From Daejeonella sp. H1SJ63 (GTDB taxonomy: Bacteria; Bacteroidota; Bacteroidia; Sphingobacteriales; Sphingobacteriaceae), in the NCBI RefSeq assembly GCF_029360775.1, contig NZ_JARKMZ010000001.1:62001-126000 (forward strand): DNA of 64,000 nucleotides, given 5' to 3'. Shown in pieces: positions 36,273 to 46,341 of the stretch. Both the position numbers and the translations under genes were made by a program. The notes under the pieces are model-generated. The model was not told where the DNA came from and did not search any database. It worked only from the letters and a program-made list of their open reading frames with translations. Each line of letters starts with the position of its first letter. Position 1 is the stretch's first letter.

Positions 36273-37448
36273 ATGCAAAATGAGGAAGTAGAAAAATTAG
36301 TTGAAAAGTACCTCCAGAATACTGCTTCAAAGGAGGAAGTCAATAAATTATTTCGATGGTATCGAACTGAAAGTTCAAGAGAGTTGGAATGGCATTTTGA
36401 TCATTCTGAGAACGAGGAAAGTTTGAAATTATCAATGCTGTCTAAAATCATTAAGTCAGATTTAGAACAGAAAAAAGAACCATTAATCAAATCGTTTTAT
36501 TACACAATAGCCGCTGCTGCCAGTATTATAATTTTGTTTAGTTATGCTTTCTACAATTATATAAGTAAAGATAATACTCAATTAGTCCGCACCGAACAGA
36601 TTGAAAAGCAAAAACCTCTTGATATTCAGCCTGGTGGACATATAGCAATCCTCACATTGGCTGATGGTAGAAAGATAGTGTTAGACGATTCGCATAACGG
36701 GGTTTTAGTTAATGAGGGGGGGATTAAAGTGCATAAAAATCTGAATGGCATTCTTGAGTATACGATAAGCAAACAGGCTCCTGGTGAGGGCCAAAACAGC
36801 ACTGATAAAAATCTGATCGTCTACAATACCATTCAAACACCTGTAGGCGGTAAGTTTCAGCTAAATCTTTCGGATGGAAGTAAGGTATGGTTGAATTCTG
36901 CTTCGTCACTGCGTTTTCCTGTGGTATTTACAGATAATACACGGGAGGTTGAACTAAAGGGTGAAGCATACTTTGAAGTCTCAAAAGACAATAATAAAAA
37001 ATTTTCAGTTCGTTCGGGTAATCAATCTGTTGAAGTTTTGGGCACACATTTTAATATCAATGCCTATTCAGATGAGCCATCAATTACTACAACTTTGATT
37101 GAAGGAAAAGTACGGGTTATTGAATTAAATACTCATGAATCACAAATACTCGAACCCGGGGAGCAATCGAAAGTTGATAGAAATATAAAAATTAAGAAAA
37201 CGGATACTCAGGTTGACGTAGCCTGGAAAGATGGTTACTTCTATTTTGAGAATGCAGATATCAAAATAGTAATGCGTCAGTTGGCCAGATGGTATGGTAT
37301 TACCACAAGGTATGAGGGTGTATTACCTGAACATCATTTTGCAGGAGCAATTTCAACTAGTCTGACACTTTTGGAAGTGTTGGAAATACTTGAAAAGAGT
37401 AATATTCATTTTAGACTTGAAGGGAAGGAGGTTATTGTGATGCCTTAA
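36273..37448 (+). CDS. FecR-type anti-sigma factor 1
   Basis: 391-residue single-pass membrane protein: a cytoplasmic N-terminal anti-sigma segment (~1-75), a membrane helix (~82-98), and the periplasmic FecR domain, in which IQTPVGGKFQLNLSDGSKVWLN and LKGEAYFEVS are diagnostic. The C-terminal DUF4974-type domain (~310-390) contacts the receptor STN domain. It holds the ECF sigma factor until SusC signals. A terminator-like hairpin separates it from the SusC gene, so sigma/FecR form their own short transcript. Confidence 0.92.
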   Translation: MQNEEVEKLVEKYLQNTASKEEVNKLFRWYRTESSRELEWHFDHSENEESLKLSMLSKIIKSDLEQKKEPLIKSFYYTIAAAASIIILFSYAFYNYISKDNTQLVRTEQIEKQKPLDIQPGGHIAILTLADGRKIVLDDSHNGVLVNEGGIKVHKNLNGILEYTISKQAPGEGQNSTDKNLIVYNTIQTPVGGKFQLNLSDGSKVWLNSASSLRFPVVFTDNTREVELKGEAYFEVSKDNNKKFSVRSGNQSVEVLGTHFNINAYSDEPSITTTLIEGKVRVIELNTHESQILEPGEQSKVDRNIKIKKTDTQVDVAWKDGYFYFENADIKIVMRQLARWYGITTRYEGVLPEHHFAGAISTSLTLLEVLEILEKSNIHFRLEGKEVIVMP

Positions 37449-37473
37449 ATTCGAAATAATTGAAGGCAAAGAA

Positions 37474-37517
37474 AAAGCCAGAAGCGTTGGAGCGCTTCCA
37501 GCTAAAGTCTGGCCTTT
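37474..37517 (+). terminator. Hairpin between FecR 1 and SusC 2
   Basis: AAAAGCCAGA (37473-37482) pairs with TCTGGCCTTT (37508-37517) with one mismatch, with an inner GAAGCG/CGCTTC stem. It splits the sigma/FecR transcript from the SusC operon. Confidence 0.7.
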
Positions 37518-37567
37518 AAATAAAATACTTACGAGATAGATTATTAATCACCAAACGAAACAAATTT

Positions 37568-40500
37568 ATGAATTTATTTACTAAAACTGGAGGCTGTTCA
37601 GGACGAGTCCTTTCCTTGGACTTAGAGCCGAAAATAACCAGCGAAATTCGATTCTTAACGCATGGTATTAGCCAATGGATTACATTTCATTCAATTCTCC
37701 TTGTCATGAAGCTGACATTCATTTTTATTATTGTTTTAATTTTAAATGTTCGTGCTGAAGGATTTTCTCAAAAAGTAACATTTAGCGGAGAAAATGTTCC
37801 AATAGAAAAGGTCTTCTCTACAATCAAAAAGCAGACAGGCTATGGATTCTTCTTTCAGGAGGAACTAATCAATTTGGCAAAGCCGGTAACTATTAATGCT
37901 GTTAACGAGGATCTTTCGGAAGTATTGATAATTGTATTTAAAGGACAGCCATTAGAGTTTAGCATTAAAAATAAGACAATATTAGTATTTAAAAAGCCGG
38001 CATCGGTGGTTGGTGGGGAAACTACAAAATTTAATATTCAAGCCTCATCCCAACAACGTGATGTTATTGTCCGTGGTCAGGTTACTGATACTAAAGGCGA
38101 GACACTCCCCGGAGTTAGTATTAAATTAAAGGGGTCAGGTATAGGAGCTACAACGGATCTTGATGGCCGTTTTAGTATAAATGTTCCGGATGAAAGTAGC
38201 GTTCTGATATTTACTTATATAGGCTATAATACTAAGGAGCTTATTGTTGGCGGGAGAACAACAATCAATGTGCAGCTGGAAACAGCTAATACTGCATTGA
38301 ATGAGGTGGTTGTAACTGCTCTTGGTATTTCAAGGGAGTCGAAATCTTTAACTTATTCCGCTCAGAATGTTAGGGGAGATGAATTAACCAAAGCTACCGG
38401 AACCAATGTGGTAAATGCATTGCAAGGAAAAGTTGCAGGTATGACTATTACAAGAGGATCTGGAGGTGTCGGAGGGGGGTCAACGGTTTTACTTCGTGGA
38501 AACCGTTCAATAACAGGTAATAACGCACCTCTATATGTTACTGATGGTGTTCCCGGAAGCATAGGTATTGAAGATGGCGATAATATTGAGAGTATTACCG
38601 TACTTAAGGGTGCGGCGGCAGCAGCATTGTATGGTAGTGCTGGTCAAAACGGAGTAATTCTTATCACAACTAAAAAGGGAAAGGTAGGAACAACATCTGT
38701 GGAATTTAATGGAGGTGTTCTTTTCGATCAGGCTGATATTCATACAGAACTTCAGAACGAATATGCACAGGGTGATGCAGGAATCTATGTTCCATCTTCT
38801 GAGCATAGTTATGGTCCCAAAATGACGGGTCAAAGTGTTGCTTTGTGGAATGGGAAAACGGTGTCTCTTACAGGACAGCCGGATAATTTAAAAGATTTTT
38901 TCAGAACCGGAGCAACCTATAATAATTCCTTGAGTATCAACACCGGAACCGAGAAAATGCAAACATATTTTTCATATGGAAATATTCAGGCTCAGGGAGT
39001 GATGCAGAATAATGATCTTACCAGGCATAATCTGACATTAAGGGTAAATAATACAATTTCTAAGAAATTATCTATTGACACCAAGCTAACTTATAATTCC
39101 GAAAATGTAGACAATGCTCCGGTGAGTTATGCAATCACATCCATTTATCGTACACCGGTGTCGATTCCAACCAGTGAGATGAGAAACTATTTGTATACAG
39201 ATGCAAACGGTAATCCACGTCAGAATTACTGGAAACCAGGATCCTCAATAATTGGGAATCCTTATTTCTACATGTATAGAAATTTAAATAATGATAAGGT
39301 GAGTCGTATTGTCGGATTATTATCTGCAAAATATGATTTCAATGACTGGTTATCATTTCAGATTCGGGGTAATATAAACCGGACTTTTTCTGAGAGTGAC
39401 AATAAGACATACTCAGACTCTTATTGGAGTACTGTAGGTTCTTCCTATGCTATGGGTTTCAATAATAACATTAATTCTAATCTGGATGGATTATTGACCT
39501 TTAAGCGGGATCTGACAAAAAGCATTAAGTTGTCCGGACATCTAGGTGCCTATATTCAGGGAAGCACAAACCGTGGAACGACCAATAATACAAATGGCCT
39601 GAATAAGCAGGATTTTTTCTATTTAAGTAATGCCAGAGCTATTCAGGCTGTCAATACTTTTTCTCAAAGTCCATTGATTCAATCTGTTTATTCATCACTG
39701 ACATTTGCTTATAAAGATTATTTATATCTGGATGTTACAGGTAGAAACGATTGGTCTTCTGCGCTACCTGGTGGAGAGGAGTCTGTATTCTATCCTTCAC
39801 TTGGGCTTACAGCAATTGTGTCAGATATGGTTAAACTTCCATCATGGATTTCATATGGCAAGGCCAGATTATCATCAGCTAATGCAGGAAATGGGGGTAA
39901 TGCTTACTTCGGTAAAGAATATTATCGGGTAGGTGTGGGTGGCCTCATCTCAACACCAACAATTCAGACATTTGACAATTATAAACCTGAACTAACCACC
40001 TCATTTGAAGCAGGATTGGACTGGAGATTTTTTAATAACAGATTGGGTTTTGACTTTACTTATTACAAGACTAAAACTACTAATCAATTGCTTTTAATCG
40101 GAGCTCCGTCTGCTTCAACTTATGATCAGAGGTACATAAATGCAGGTCTGATTGAAAATGATGGAATAGAACTTATTATGAATGTAACCCCATTAAAGAT
40201 TGGTAAATTCTCATGGGATGCAACATTTAATTATTCCAAAAATAATAACAATGTAGTTAGGATAACTGACGAGCAGAAATCAGTTATCATCCAAAGTGAT
40301 GATATCGTTACTACACGAGTTGAGGTTGGACGTCCTTTTGGCGAACTTTATGTAAAGGGATGGCAAAGAGATTCTCAGGGAAGAAAATTAGTGGATTCTC
40401 AGGGCAGGCCATTATTGACTCCGGGTCTGACCATTTATGCCGGTAATTTTAATCCGGATTTTATGACCGGATTAACCAATAGCTTTAATTATAAAAACGT

Positions 40501-40966
40501 ATCATTTGCTTTTCAAATTGATTACAGAAAAGGTGGAAGTATTATAGCAGGTACACAACCCCTGTTAGATGCAGATGGACATTCTAAAAGGTCGCTGGAA
40601 GGGCGCGAAAGTGGGATTATTTTAGATGCTTATCGTGCCGATGGTACGAAGAATTCGACCCCGATTACCTCTCAGGCTTATTTTAGTACAATTGGAGACC
40701 GGAAGCCTACCGGAGAAGAATATAATTATTCTGCTAATAATATGAGATTAAGAGAGGTGACATTGGATTATACAATTCCTGCTAAATTGTTGACCAAAGC
40801 AAAATATATAAAAGGGGCCAAGATTTCCTTTATTGGCAGGAATTTATTCTTCTTTAGTAAGTCAACTCCATTTGATCCCGATATCGCCCGCGGCAGGGGA
40901 GGGAATGAATATATCGCACTTCCTTTTTCAAAAACTTTTGGGCTTAATTTGAGAGCATCATTTTAG
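37568..40966 (+). CDS. SusC-type TonB-dependent transducer/transporter 2 (STN domain)
   Basis: 1132 residues. It has an N-terminal extension, then signal peptide, STN secretin/TonB short domain (~75-140, with YGFFFQEELI), carboxypeptidase-like domain (GQVTDTKGETLPGVSI), TonB-linked plug (EVVVTALGISR) and barrel ending LNLRASF. The STN domain marks it as a transducer signalling to FecR 1. The start is uncertain: an internal ATG at 37706 (MKLTFIFIIVLIL) gives a textbook signal peptide, and the preceding 46 residues may not be translated. Its sequence from the carboxypeptidase-like domain to TALGISRE is very like SusC 3, which suggests duplication. Confidence 0.93.
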   Translation: MNLFTKTGGCSGRVLSLDLEPKITSEIRFLTHGISQWITFHSILLVMKLTFIFIIVLILNVRAEGFSQKVTFSGENVPIEKVFSTIKKQTGYGFFFQEELINLAKPVTINAVNEDLSEVLIIVFKGQPLEFSIKNKTILVFKKPASVVGGETTKFNIQASSQQRDVIVRGQVTDTKGETLPGVSIKLKGSGIGATTDLDGRFSINVPDESSVLIFTYIGYNTKELIVGGRTTINVQLETANTALNEVVVTALGISRESKSLTYSAQNVRGDELTKATGTNVVNALQGKVAGMTITRGSGGVGGGSTVLLRGNRSITGNNAPLYVTDGVPGSIGIEDGDNIESITVLKGAAAAALYGSAGQNGVILITTKKGKVGTTSVEFNGGVLFDQADIHTELQNEYAQGDAGIYVPSSEHSYGPKMTGQSVALWNGKTVSLTGQPDNLKDFFRTGATYNNSLSINTGTEKMQTYFSYGNIQAQGVMQNNDLTRHNLTLRVNNTISKKLSIDTKLTYNSENVDNAPVSYAITSIYRTPVSIPTSEMRNYLYTDANGNPRQNYWKPGSSIIGNPYFYMYRNLNNDKVSRIVGLLSAKYDFNDWLSFQIRGNINRTFSESDNKTYSDSYWSTVGSSYAMGFNNNINSNLDGLLTFKRDLTKSIKLSGHLGAYIQGSTNRGTTNNTNGLNKQDFFYLSNARAIQAVNTFSQSPLIQSVYSSLTFAYKDYLYLDVTGRNDWSSALPGGEESVFYPSLGLTAIVSDMVKLPSWISYGKARLSSANAGNGGNAYFGKEYYRVGVGGLISTPTIQTFDNYKPELTTSFEAGLDWRFFNNRLGFDFTYYKTKTTNQLLLIGAPSASTYDQRYINAGLIENDGIELIMNVTPLKIGKFSWDATFNYSKNNNNVVRITDEQKSVIIQSDDIVTTRVEVGRPFGELYVKGWQRDSQGRKLVDSQGRPLLTPGLTIYAGNFNPDFMTGLTNSFNYKNVSFAFQIDYRKGGSIIAGTQPLLDADGHSKRSLEGRESGIILDAYRADGTKNSTPITSQAYFSTIGDRKPTGEEYNYSANNMRLREVTLDYTIPAKLLTKAKYIKGAKISFIGRNLFFFSKSTPFDPDIARGRGGNEYIALPFSKTFGLNLRASF

Positions 40967-41015
40967 TATTAAATGAGAATTAGATTAGTGTCATTACATT
41001 TTTAAACTTCAGGAA

Positions 41016-42572
41016 ATGAAAAATTATATAAATATTCCATTAAGGGTTAGTATGTTATTCTTGTTATTCATAGCAGCTATTCTAAATAGCTGTACTAAAG
41101 AATTTGACGAAAGAAATACTGATCCAACAGCAGTTACAACACTAAGCCAAACCGATCTTAAGGGTTTGTTCCCAAATGCGCAATGGCAGGGAGTTGCTCT
41201 GGGTGGGGGGTCACAATATCAAAGAGGAGTGAATGCATTCGCTGATTTGTATGCGCAGTATTTTGCGGTAACTCAAACAGCTTTTGCATCAGATCGTTTT
41301 GATTTAACTCAGGCTCGTTTACAGAATCATTGGATACGTTCTTATGTGTTTACTATGCCATCTTTACTTACAATTATTAAACAAACGCAGACCCCGGAGA
41401 CTAAGCCTCTGAATGCAATTGCACGAATTTGGAAAGTATTTAGCCTGATGCGTATCACAGATTACTACGGGCCGGTACCTTATTCTAAGATTGGTTCTTT
41501 AGAAAAAACAATTCCTTACGACTCGCAAAAAGATATTTACTACGATTTCTTTAAGGAGTTAACTGAAGCAAGCGCTGATCTGAAAAATAATATAGCATTA
41601 CCTGGTTATGGATCTCAGGATTTGATATACAATGGAGATAATGCTAAATGGCTTAAGTTTGCTAATACATTACGACTCCGTCTGGCATTGAGAATTTCAA
41701 AAGCTGATGCCGCTAAAGCAAGAATTGAGGCTGAGGCTGCTGTTGCTAACGGTGTTATGACAGCTGTTGCTGATGATGCATATATGAAAGTTGATCCGGC
41801 TCGTCCAAATGCTTTGGGCTTTATCTCTGCATGGAATGAATTCAGAATGAGTCAAACGATGGAAAGTTTTTTAAAGGGATATGATGATCCACGACTCAGT
41901 AGTTATTTTCAACCAGCTGTTAATGATAAGCAATACCGGGGGTTGAGGAATGGAATGATTCCAGCTCAAATTGTTTTACCCGCGAATGGCTACAATAATG
42001 CGTCTAATCTCAATGATCGTTTTACACCGGTGAAGATGAACACTGAACCAATGACCGTTATTCGTTCAGGGGAAGCTTATTTGCTTCGTGCAGAGGGTGC
42101 TGTGAATGGATGGAATATGGGAGGAACGGCAGCTGATTTGTATGCCAAGGGCATCGAAATGTCCATGAGGACGAATGGTATAACAGATGCTACAATCATT
42201 GATAATTATATTAATAGCACTAATTTGCCTTCGGCACCCGGAGGATATTTTAACACTCCGGCAATTAGTGATATTCCTGTCAAGTTTTCAGCGGATCCTG
42301 CAAAGCAGAGAGAGCAGATTGGTACACAGAAATGGCTGGCTTTATTTCCCGATGGGCAGGAAGCCTGGGCTGAGGTCAGAAGATCCGGGTTCCCAAAGAG
42401 GTATAATGTGATTAATTCGGACAATCCGGATGTACCGGTTGGGAAATTTGTTCGCCGGATTGTATTCCTCGAGTATGATAAAGACAGGAATGGTCAGGCC
42501 GTTAAGGATGCTGTGGCTCTTTTAGGAGGGCCTGACTTGGCATCGACTCCCCTGTGGTGGGATAAGAATTAA
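41016..42572 (+). CDS. SusD-like outer-membrane lipoprotein 2
   Basis: 518-residue lipoprotein (lipobox ILNSC) of the SusD-like branch that begins CTKEFDERNTDPT and ends in a conserved WWDKN. It differs from the RagB type at 19236. It pairs with SusC 2 encoded 49 bp upstream and should capture the substrate at the surface. SusD 3 in module C has the same architecture (start CTKDLAELNKNPN, end WWDKE). A long perfect hairpin follows, so the next three genes are probably transcribed less or separately. Confidence 0.93.
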   Translation: MKNYINIPLRVSMLFLLFIAAILNSCTKEFDERNTDPTAVTTLSQTDLKGLFPNAQWQGVALGGGSQYQRGVNAFADLYAQYFAVTQTAFASDRFDLTQARLQNHWIRSYVFTMPSLLTIIKQTQTPETKPLNAIARIWKVFSLMRITDYYGPVPYSKIGSLEKTIPYDSQKDIYYDFFKELTEASADLKNNIALPGYGSQDLIYNGDNAKWLKFANTLRLRLALRISKADAAKARIEAEAAVANGVMTAVADDAYMKVDPARPNALGFISAWNEFRMSQTMESFLKGYDDPRLSSYFQPAVNDKQYRGLRNGMIPAQIVLPANGYNNASNLNDRFTPVKMNTEPMTVIRSGEAYLLRAEGAVNGWNMGGTAADLYAKGIEMSMRTNGITDATIIDNYINSTNLPSAPGGYFNTPAISDIPVKFSADPAKQREQIGTQKWLALFPDGQEAWAEVRRSGFPKRYNVINSDNPDVPVGKFVRRIVFLEYDKDRNGQAVKDAVALLGGPDLASTPLWWDKN

Positions 42573-42590
42573 AATATGCTGATTGTATAA

Positions 42591-42635
42591 AAACAAGTAG
42601 TATTTATAATTACCTGTTATAAATACTACTTGTTT
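42591..42635 (+). terminator. Terminator after SusC/SusD pair 2
   Basis: Perfect 18-bp stem: 42591-42608 (AAACAAGTAGTATTTATA) pairs with 42618-42635 across a 9-nt loop. It starts 18 bp past the SusD stop. Confidence 0.8.
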
Positions 42636-42736
42636 CAGGGTTAAAATCTGTAAGTTTTTTCTTAAAGAATATTTCTGCGATTTAGAATTTGCAAGTGTTT
42701 AAATCCTTGAATTGATTCTCATAATGTTTATTAAAT

Positions 42737-43486
42737 ATGGGCTCTTATAAATTGCCATTTATAGTCATATTGTTTCTTTTGATTTCTTATGTATCCTTTG
42801 CTCAGGAAAATATTTCTGTATCAAAGCGTATTGCGAAATCCTATAAAGTACCACGATTAAAGAATGAGCTGATTATAGACGGGGATTGGAATAAGCCTCA
42901 GTGGCGAAAAGTGAAATCTTTAGGGATTAATAATTTTATTCGTGAAAATCCGAAATTTCGGCCCAGGGTATATGCAAAAATGATGTATGATGATGCAAAT
43001 ATATATGTTATTTTTCAGGTTAAGGATCGTTTTGTACGAAGCGTAACAACTGAGATTAACGGACCTGTATGGAAAGATTCAGCCGTTGAATTCTTCTTTT
43101 CTCCTGACACGACTATGCCTCTTAGTTATTTTAATCTTGAGGTAAATTGTGGTGGGACGCCTTTATTGGGATATAATTCTATACCACGTAAACGGCCTGT
43201 AATTGAAGATATACAGAAAATCACTATAGGACATACACTTCCTGTTAAAGTTGATCCTGAAAGAGAGGAGCCAATAACCTGGATTATCGAGTATAAAATT
43301 CCTTTAGATATGCTTGATAATTATTCTAATGTTACACGTCCTCAAAAAGGAGTATTCTGGAGAGCAAATTTTTATAAGATCGCAGAAATAAATTCGAATC
43401 CTCATCATGCAACCTGGTCGGTTATCAATGCTCCAAGACCTACATTTCATCTTCCACAGTTTTTTGGTACGCTTAAATTTCAATAA
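42737..43486 (+). CDS. Exported CBM9-like carbohydrate-binding protein
   Basis: 249 residues with a signal peptide (to ~residue 23, SFAQE) and one family-9-like beta-sandwich. The frame IIDGDWNKPQWRKV, MYDDANIYVIFQVKD, VWKDSAVEFFFSPD and the late WIIEYKIPLDML is typical of CBM9-like domains of Bacteroidota. The ligand is usually a reducing-end sugar, but is unproven for stand-alone members. The stop overlaps the next start (TAATG), so it is translationally coupled to the PQQ dehydrogenase. This pair points to a sugar-like substrate for module B. Confidence 0.85.
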   Translation: MGSYKLPFIVILFLLISYVSFAQENISVSKRIAKSYKVPRLKNELIIDGDWNKPQWRKVKSLGINNFIRENPKFRPRVYAKMMYDDANIYVIFQVKDRFVRSVTTEINGPVWKDSAVEFFFSPDTTMPLSYFNLEVNCGGTPLLGYNSIPRKRPVIEDIQKITIGHTLPVKVDPEREEPITWIIEYKIPLDMLDNYSNVTRPQKGVFWRANFYKIAEINSNPHHATWSVINAPRPTFHLPQFFGTLKFQ

Positions 43487-45060
43487 TGAATAGAAAAGTC
43501 TTTGTTGCTGGTATATGTTTGTTAACAACATTTATTTGGATCTTGTTTCTAAGCCTGAAACCAGTGCAGGAACCTTGGAAGGCTCCCGTATGGACAGATG
43601 GTTTAAAGTCAACATTACGTCAAAATCAAAATACTTTAGTCCAGGGTAAAGAACTGTATAATCAATACTGCCAATCTTGTCATGGTAGCAAAGGTTTGGG
43701 TGATGGGGTATTAGGAGGTGAATTGCCGGTTAAACCTGCGAATTTTCATCTTCAGGCTCTGGTAAATCAAAAAGATGGAGCGATCTTCTGGAAGTTATCG
43801 GAAGGAAGAGGCAGCATGCCATCCTATAAAGAATCATTGTCTGCAGAGAAGAGATGGCAATTGGTATCTTATATCAGGCAGCTGACCTCGGAAAATAAAG
43901 ATGAACAACTTGTTCCTAAACCTAAGAATTTACTGCCTGTCGCTGATTTTTTGATAGAGCGAAAATTATTGAGTAGTTATTTTCCATTACCGGAGAAAGT
44001 TATGAATGCAATAGCTTCAGAAGATATTGTATTCATGGTAGACACAGTTGTTTCAGGCTTATTAAGGCCATGGAGTATGGCATTCTTGCCAGATAACAGT
44101 ATCCTGATCACAGAGCGGTCTGGCAATCTCAGGATAGTTAAAAATGGTAAGTTATCTGCCAATTCTGTCAAAGGTAATGTTCCAAAAGGTTTGCGTGATG
44201 TGAAGTTGCACCCCCAGTTCAGTAAGAACAGGTTGATTTATCTTTCATATTATATTGAACCCCAAAAACCGGATGGTGGTTATACTGTTCTTATGCAAGG
44301 GAAGTTAAATGGGGATAGTTTTGTGGATGAAAAAATTCTTTATAAGGCCGGTCCTTTCAGGGAAGGTGGTGAAACATTTGGTAGCAGGATAGCTTTTGAT
44401 AAGTTTGGGTTTCTTTATTTTACTGTTGGACAACGAACTATAGATGAAAGACACAGGTGGAAAACAGTACAGGATAGAACAAATCCATCGGGTAAGGTAA
44501 TGCGTTTTAATGATGATGGAACAATACCAAAAGATAATCCATTTGTAGATAGTTTACAGATATTGCCTGAAATTTATACATATGGTCATCGTCAGCCGCA
44601 AGGGTTAATCAGACATCCTCTTACGGGAGAAATCTGGGAAACTGAACATGGCGAGATGGGCGGATCTGAACTTAATTTACTAAAATCTGGTTCAAATTAT
44701 GGGTGGCCTGATGTAACTTTTAGCAGAAATTATGATGGTACTCTTATTTCACAGGATACAGCCCGTGTGGGTATCGAGTCACCTGTTCATCATTGGACAC
44801 CATCTATTGCTCCTTCTGACTTTGATTTCGTCTTCAGCAACAATTATCCAAAGTGGAAAGGGAATTTGTTTGTTGGAGCGATGGTACATAAAAGATTGAA
44901 TAGAACAGCTTTTAATAATGGGAAGCCGGTACATGATGAAATACTTCTTGAAAATATCGGTCGAATAAGGGATGTAAAAGTTCCATCTGATGGATTTATC
45001 TACCTTATGATTGAAGATACAGGACAAATTGTTCGGCTTTTGCCTCTGAAAAAAAGATAA
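43486..45060 (+). CDS. Cytochrome c-PQQ sugar dehydrogenase fusion
   Basis: 524 residues: an N-terminal membrane anchor or signal (~5-25), a class I cytochrome c domain (~45-140) with haem motif CQSCHG and a Met ligand in GSMPSY, then a six-bladed soluble aldose dehydrogenase domain (~185-515). That domain has LRPWSMAFLPDN, RDVKLHPQF, YGHRQPQGL and GEMGGSELNLL, typical of PQQ-dependent Asd/YliI/GdhB-type enzymes. It should oxidise an aldose-type substrate in the periplasm and pass electrons through its own haem. PQQ itself must come from elsewhere, as no pqq gene is in the window. Confidence 0.9.
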   Translation: MNRKVFVAGICLLTTFIWILFLSLKPVQEPWKAPVWTDGLKSTLRQNQNTLVQGKELYNQYCQSCHGSKGLGDGVLGGELPVKPANFHLQALVNQKDGAIFWKLSEGRGSMPSYKESLSAEKRWQLVSYIRQLTSENKDEQLVPKPKNLLPVADFLIERKLLSSYFPLPEKVMNAIASEDIVFMVDTVVSGLLRPWSMAFLPDNSILITERSGNLRIVKNGKLSANSVKGNVPKGLRDVKLHPQFSKNRLIYLSYYIEPQKPDGGYTVLMQGKLNGDSFVDEKILYKAGPFREGGETFGSRIAFDKFGFLYFTVGQRTIDERHRWKTVQDRTNPSGKVMRFNDDGTIPKDNPFVDSLQILPEIYTYGHRQPQGLIRHPLTGEIWETEHGEMGGSELNLLKSGSNYGWPDVTFSRNYDGTLISQDTARVGIESPVHHWTPSIAPSDFDFVFSNNYPKWKGNLFVGAMVHKRLNRTAFNNGKPVHDEILLENIGRIRDVKVPSDGFIYLMIEDTGQIVRLLPLKKR

Positions 45061-45090
45061 TTACTCAATTTAAAATCAATATTACTCAAA

Positions 45091-46341
45091 ATGAATATGA
45101 AAGAGTTAACAAGATATAGTCATGCCTGCTTAATGACACTCACGATATTTTTTGTTGTGGGACTAACAGCAATTAAGGCACAAAACGTAGACATATTAAT
45201 AAAAGGCGGCCATGTAATAGATGCCAAAAATAATATCAATTCAGTTATGGATGTGGCAATTACCGACAGGAAAATTACACAGGTTGCTGTTAATATTCCT
45301 GTAAATTCTGCTAAAAAGGTCATTAATGCAAAAGGGTTATATGTAACACCCGGATTAATCGATATGCATGCCCATCATTTTGCGGGTATTTCTGAAGAAA
45401 GAAATGGAGATCCTATGCCTGATGATTACACATTACGTACAGGAGTTACAACTTCAATAGATGCAGGAAGTTCAGGATGGAAGTCTTTCAAGGCATTCAA
45501 AGCGCACACTATAGATAAATCGAAAACAAGAGTTCTTGCATGGTTAAATATTGTTGGTGAAGGATATTTGGGCAGAGAACCATGGGAGCAAAATACAGGA
45601 GATATGGATGCAAAATTAACTGCAATGTCAGCTCGTATAAACAAAGAATATATTATTGGGATTAAAGTTTCACATTACAAGGGAGGGGATTGGATATCTG
45701 TTGATCGGGCTGTTGAAGCAGGTAAGATAGTGAATATGCCGGTTATGGTAGATTTTGGTGAACATAATCCCCCACAGTCAATTGAGGAGCTGTTCACAAA
45801 GCATTTCAGACCCGGTGATATCTTTACTCATTGTTTCGCCGCAGGTGCAAATAACCGGGAAACCATTGTAGATGAGAATGGGAAAGTGAAGCCATTTGTT
45901 TTTGAGGCTCAAAGAAATGGGATTGTTTTTGATGTTGGTCATGGAGCCGGTGCATTTGCGTTTTCGCAGGCTATTCCGGCCTTAAAGCAGGGTTTCGTAC
46001 CAAATTCAATCAGTACTGATTTTAATAATGGGAGTAAAAATGCAGCTATGAAAGATATTTTAAATGTGATGTCTAAATTCATGGCTATGGGGATGGATTT
46101 GCAAACTGTTATTAAATTAACTACAATGACTCCTGCAAAGCAAATCCAAAGGGAAGATTTGGGTAATTTATCCGTTGGAGCAGAGGCAGATGTAGCAATA
46201 TTCAGCGTAAGAAAAGGTGATTTCGGCTTTACTGATGTAAGGAAAACAAAGGTCAAAGGAACTCAAAAGCTGGAGGCTGAACTTACTATTCGTGCAGGTA
46301 GTATAGTTTGGGATCTGAATGGAATAAGTATTCAAGATTAA
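45091..46341 (+). CDS. COG3964-type amidohydrolase paralogue 3
   Basis: 416 residues with a signal peptide ending near AIKAQ. The ligands are present: His93/His95 (GLIDMHAHHFAG), a Lys in GIKVSHY, FTHCF, FDVGHGAG, and Asp in ISTDFNNG. The last segment has Asn where others carry His (STDLH), which lies in the substrate pocket in this family. It is 30 bp after the PQQ dehydrogenase gene and is the only amidohydrolase of the set without a neighbouring PLP enzyme. It closes module B and is followed by a terminator. Confidence 0.88.
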   Translation: MNMKELTRYSHACLMTLTIFFVVGLTAIKAQNVDILIKGGHVIDAKNNINSVMDVAITDRKITQVAVNIPVNSAKKVINAKGLYVTPGLIDMHAHHFAGISEERNGDPMPDDYTLRTGVTTSIDAGSSGWKSFKAFKAHTIDKSKTRVLAWLNIVGEGYLGREPWEQNTGDMDAKLTAMSARINKEYIIGIKVSHYKGGDWISVDRAVEAGKIVNMPVMVDFGEHNPPQSIEELFTKHFRPGDIFTHCFAAGANNRETIVDENGKVKPFVFEAQRNGIVFDVGHGAGAFAFSQAIPALKQGFVPNSISTDFNNGSKNAAMKDILNVMSKFMAMGMDLQTVIKLTTMTPAKQIQREDLGNLSVGAEADVAIFSVRKGDFGFTDVRKTKVKGTQKLEAELTIRAGSIVWDLNGISIQD

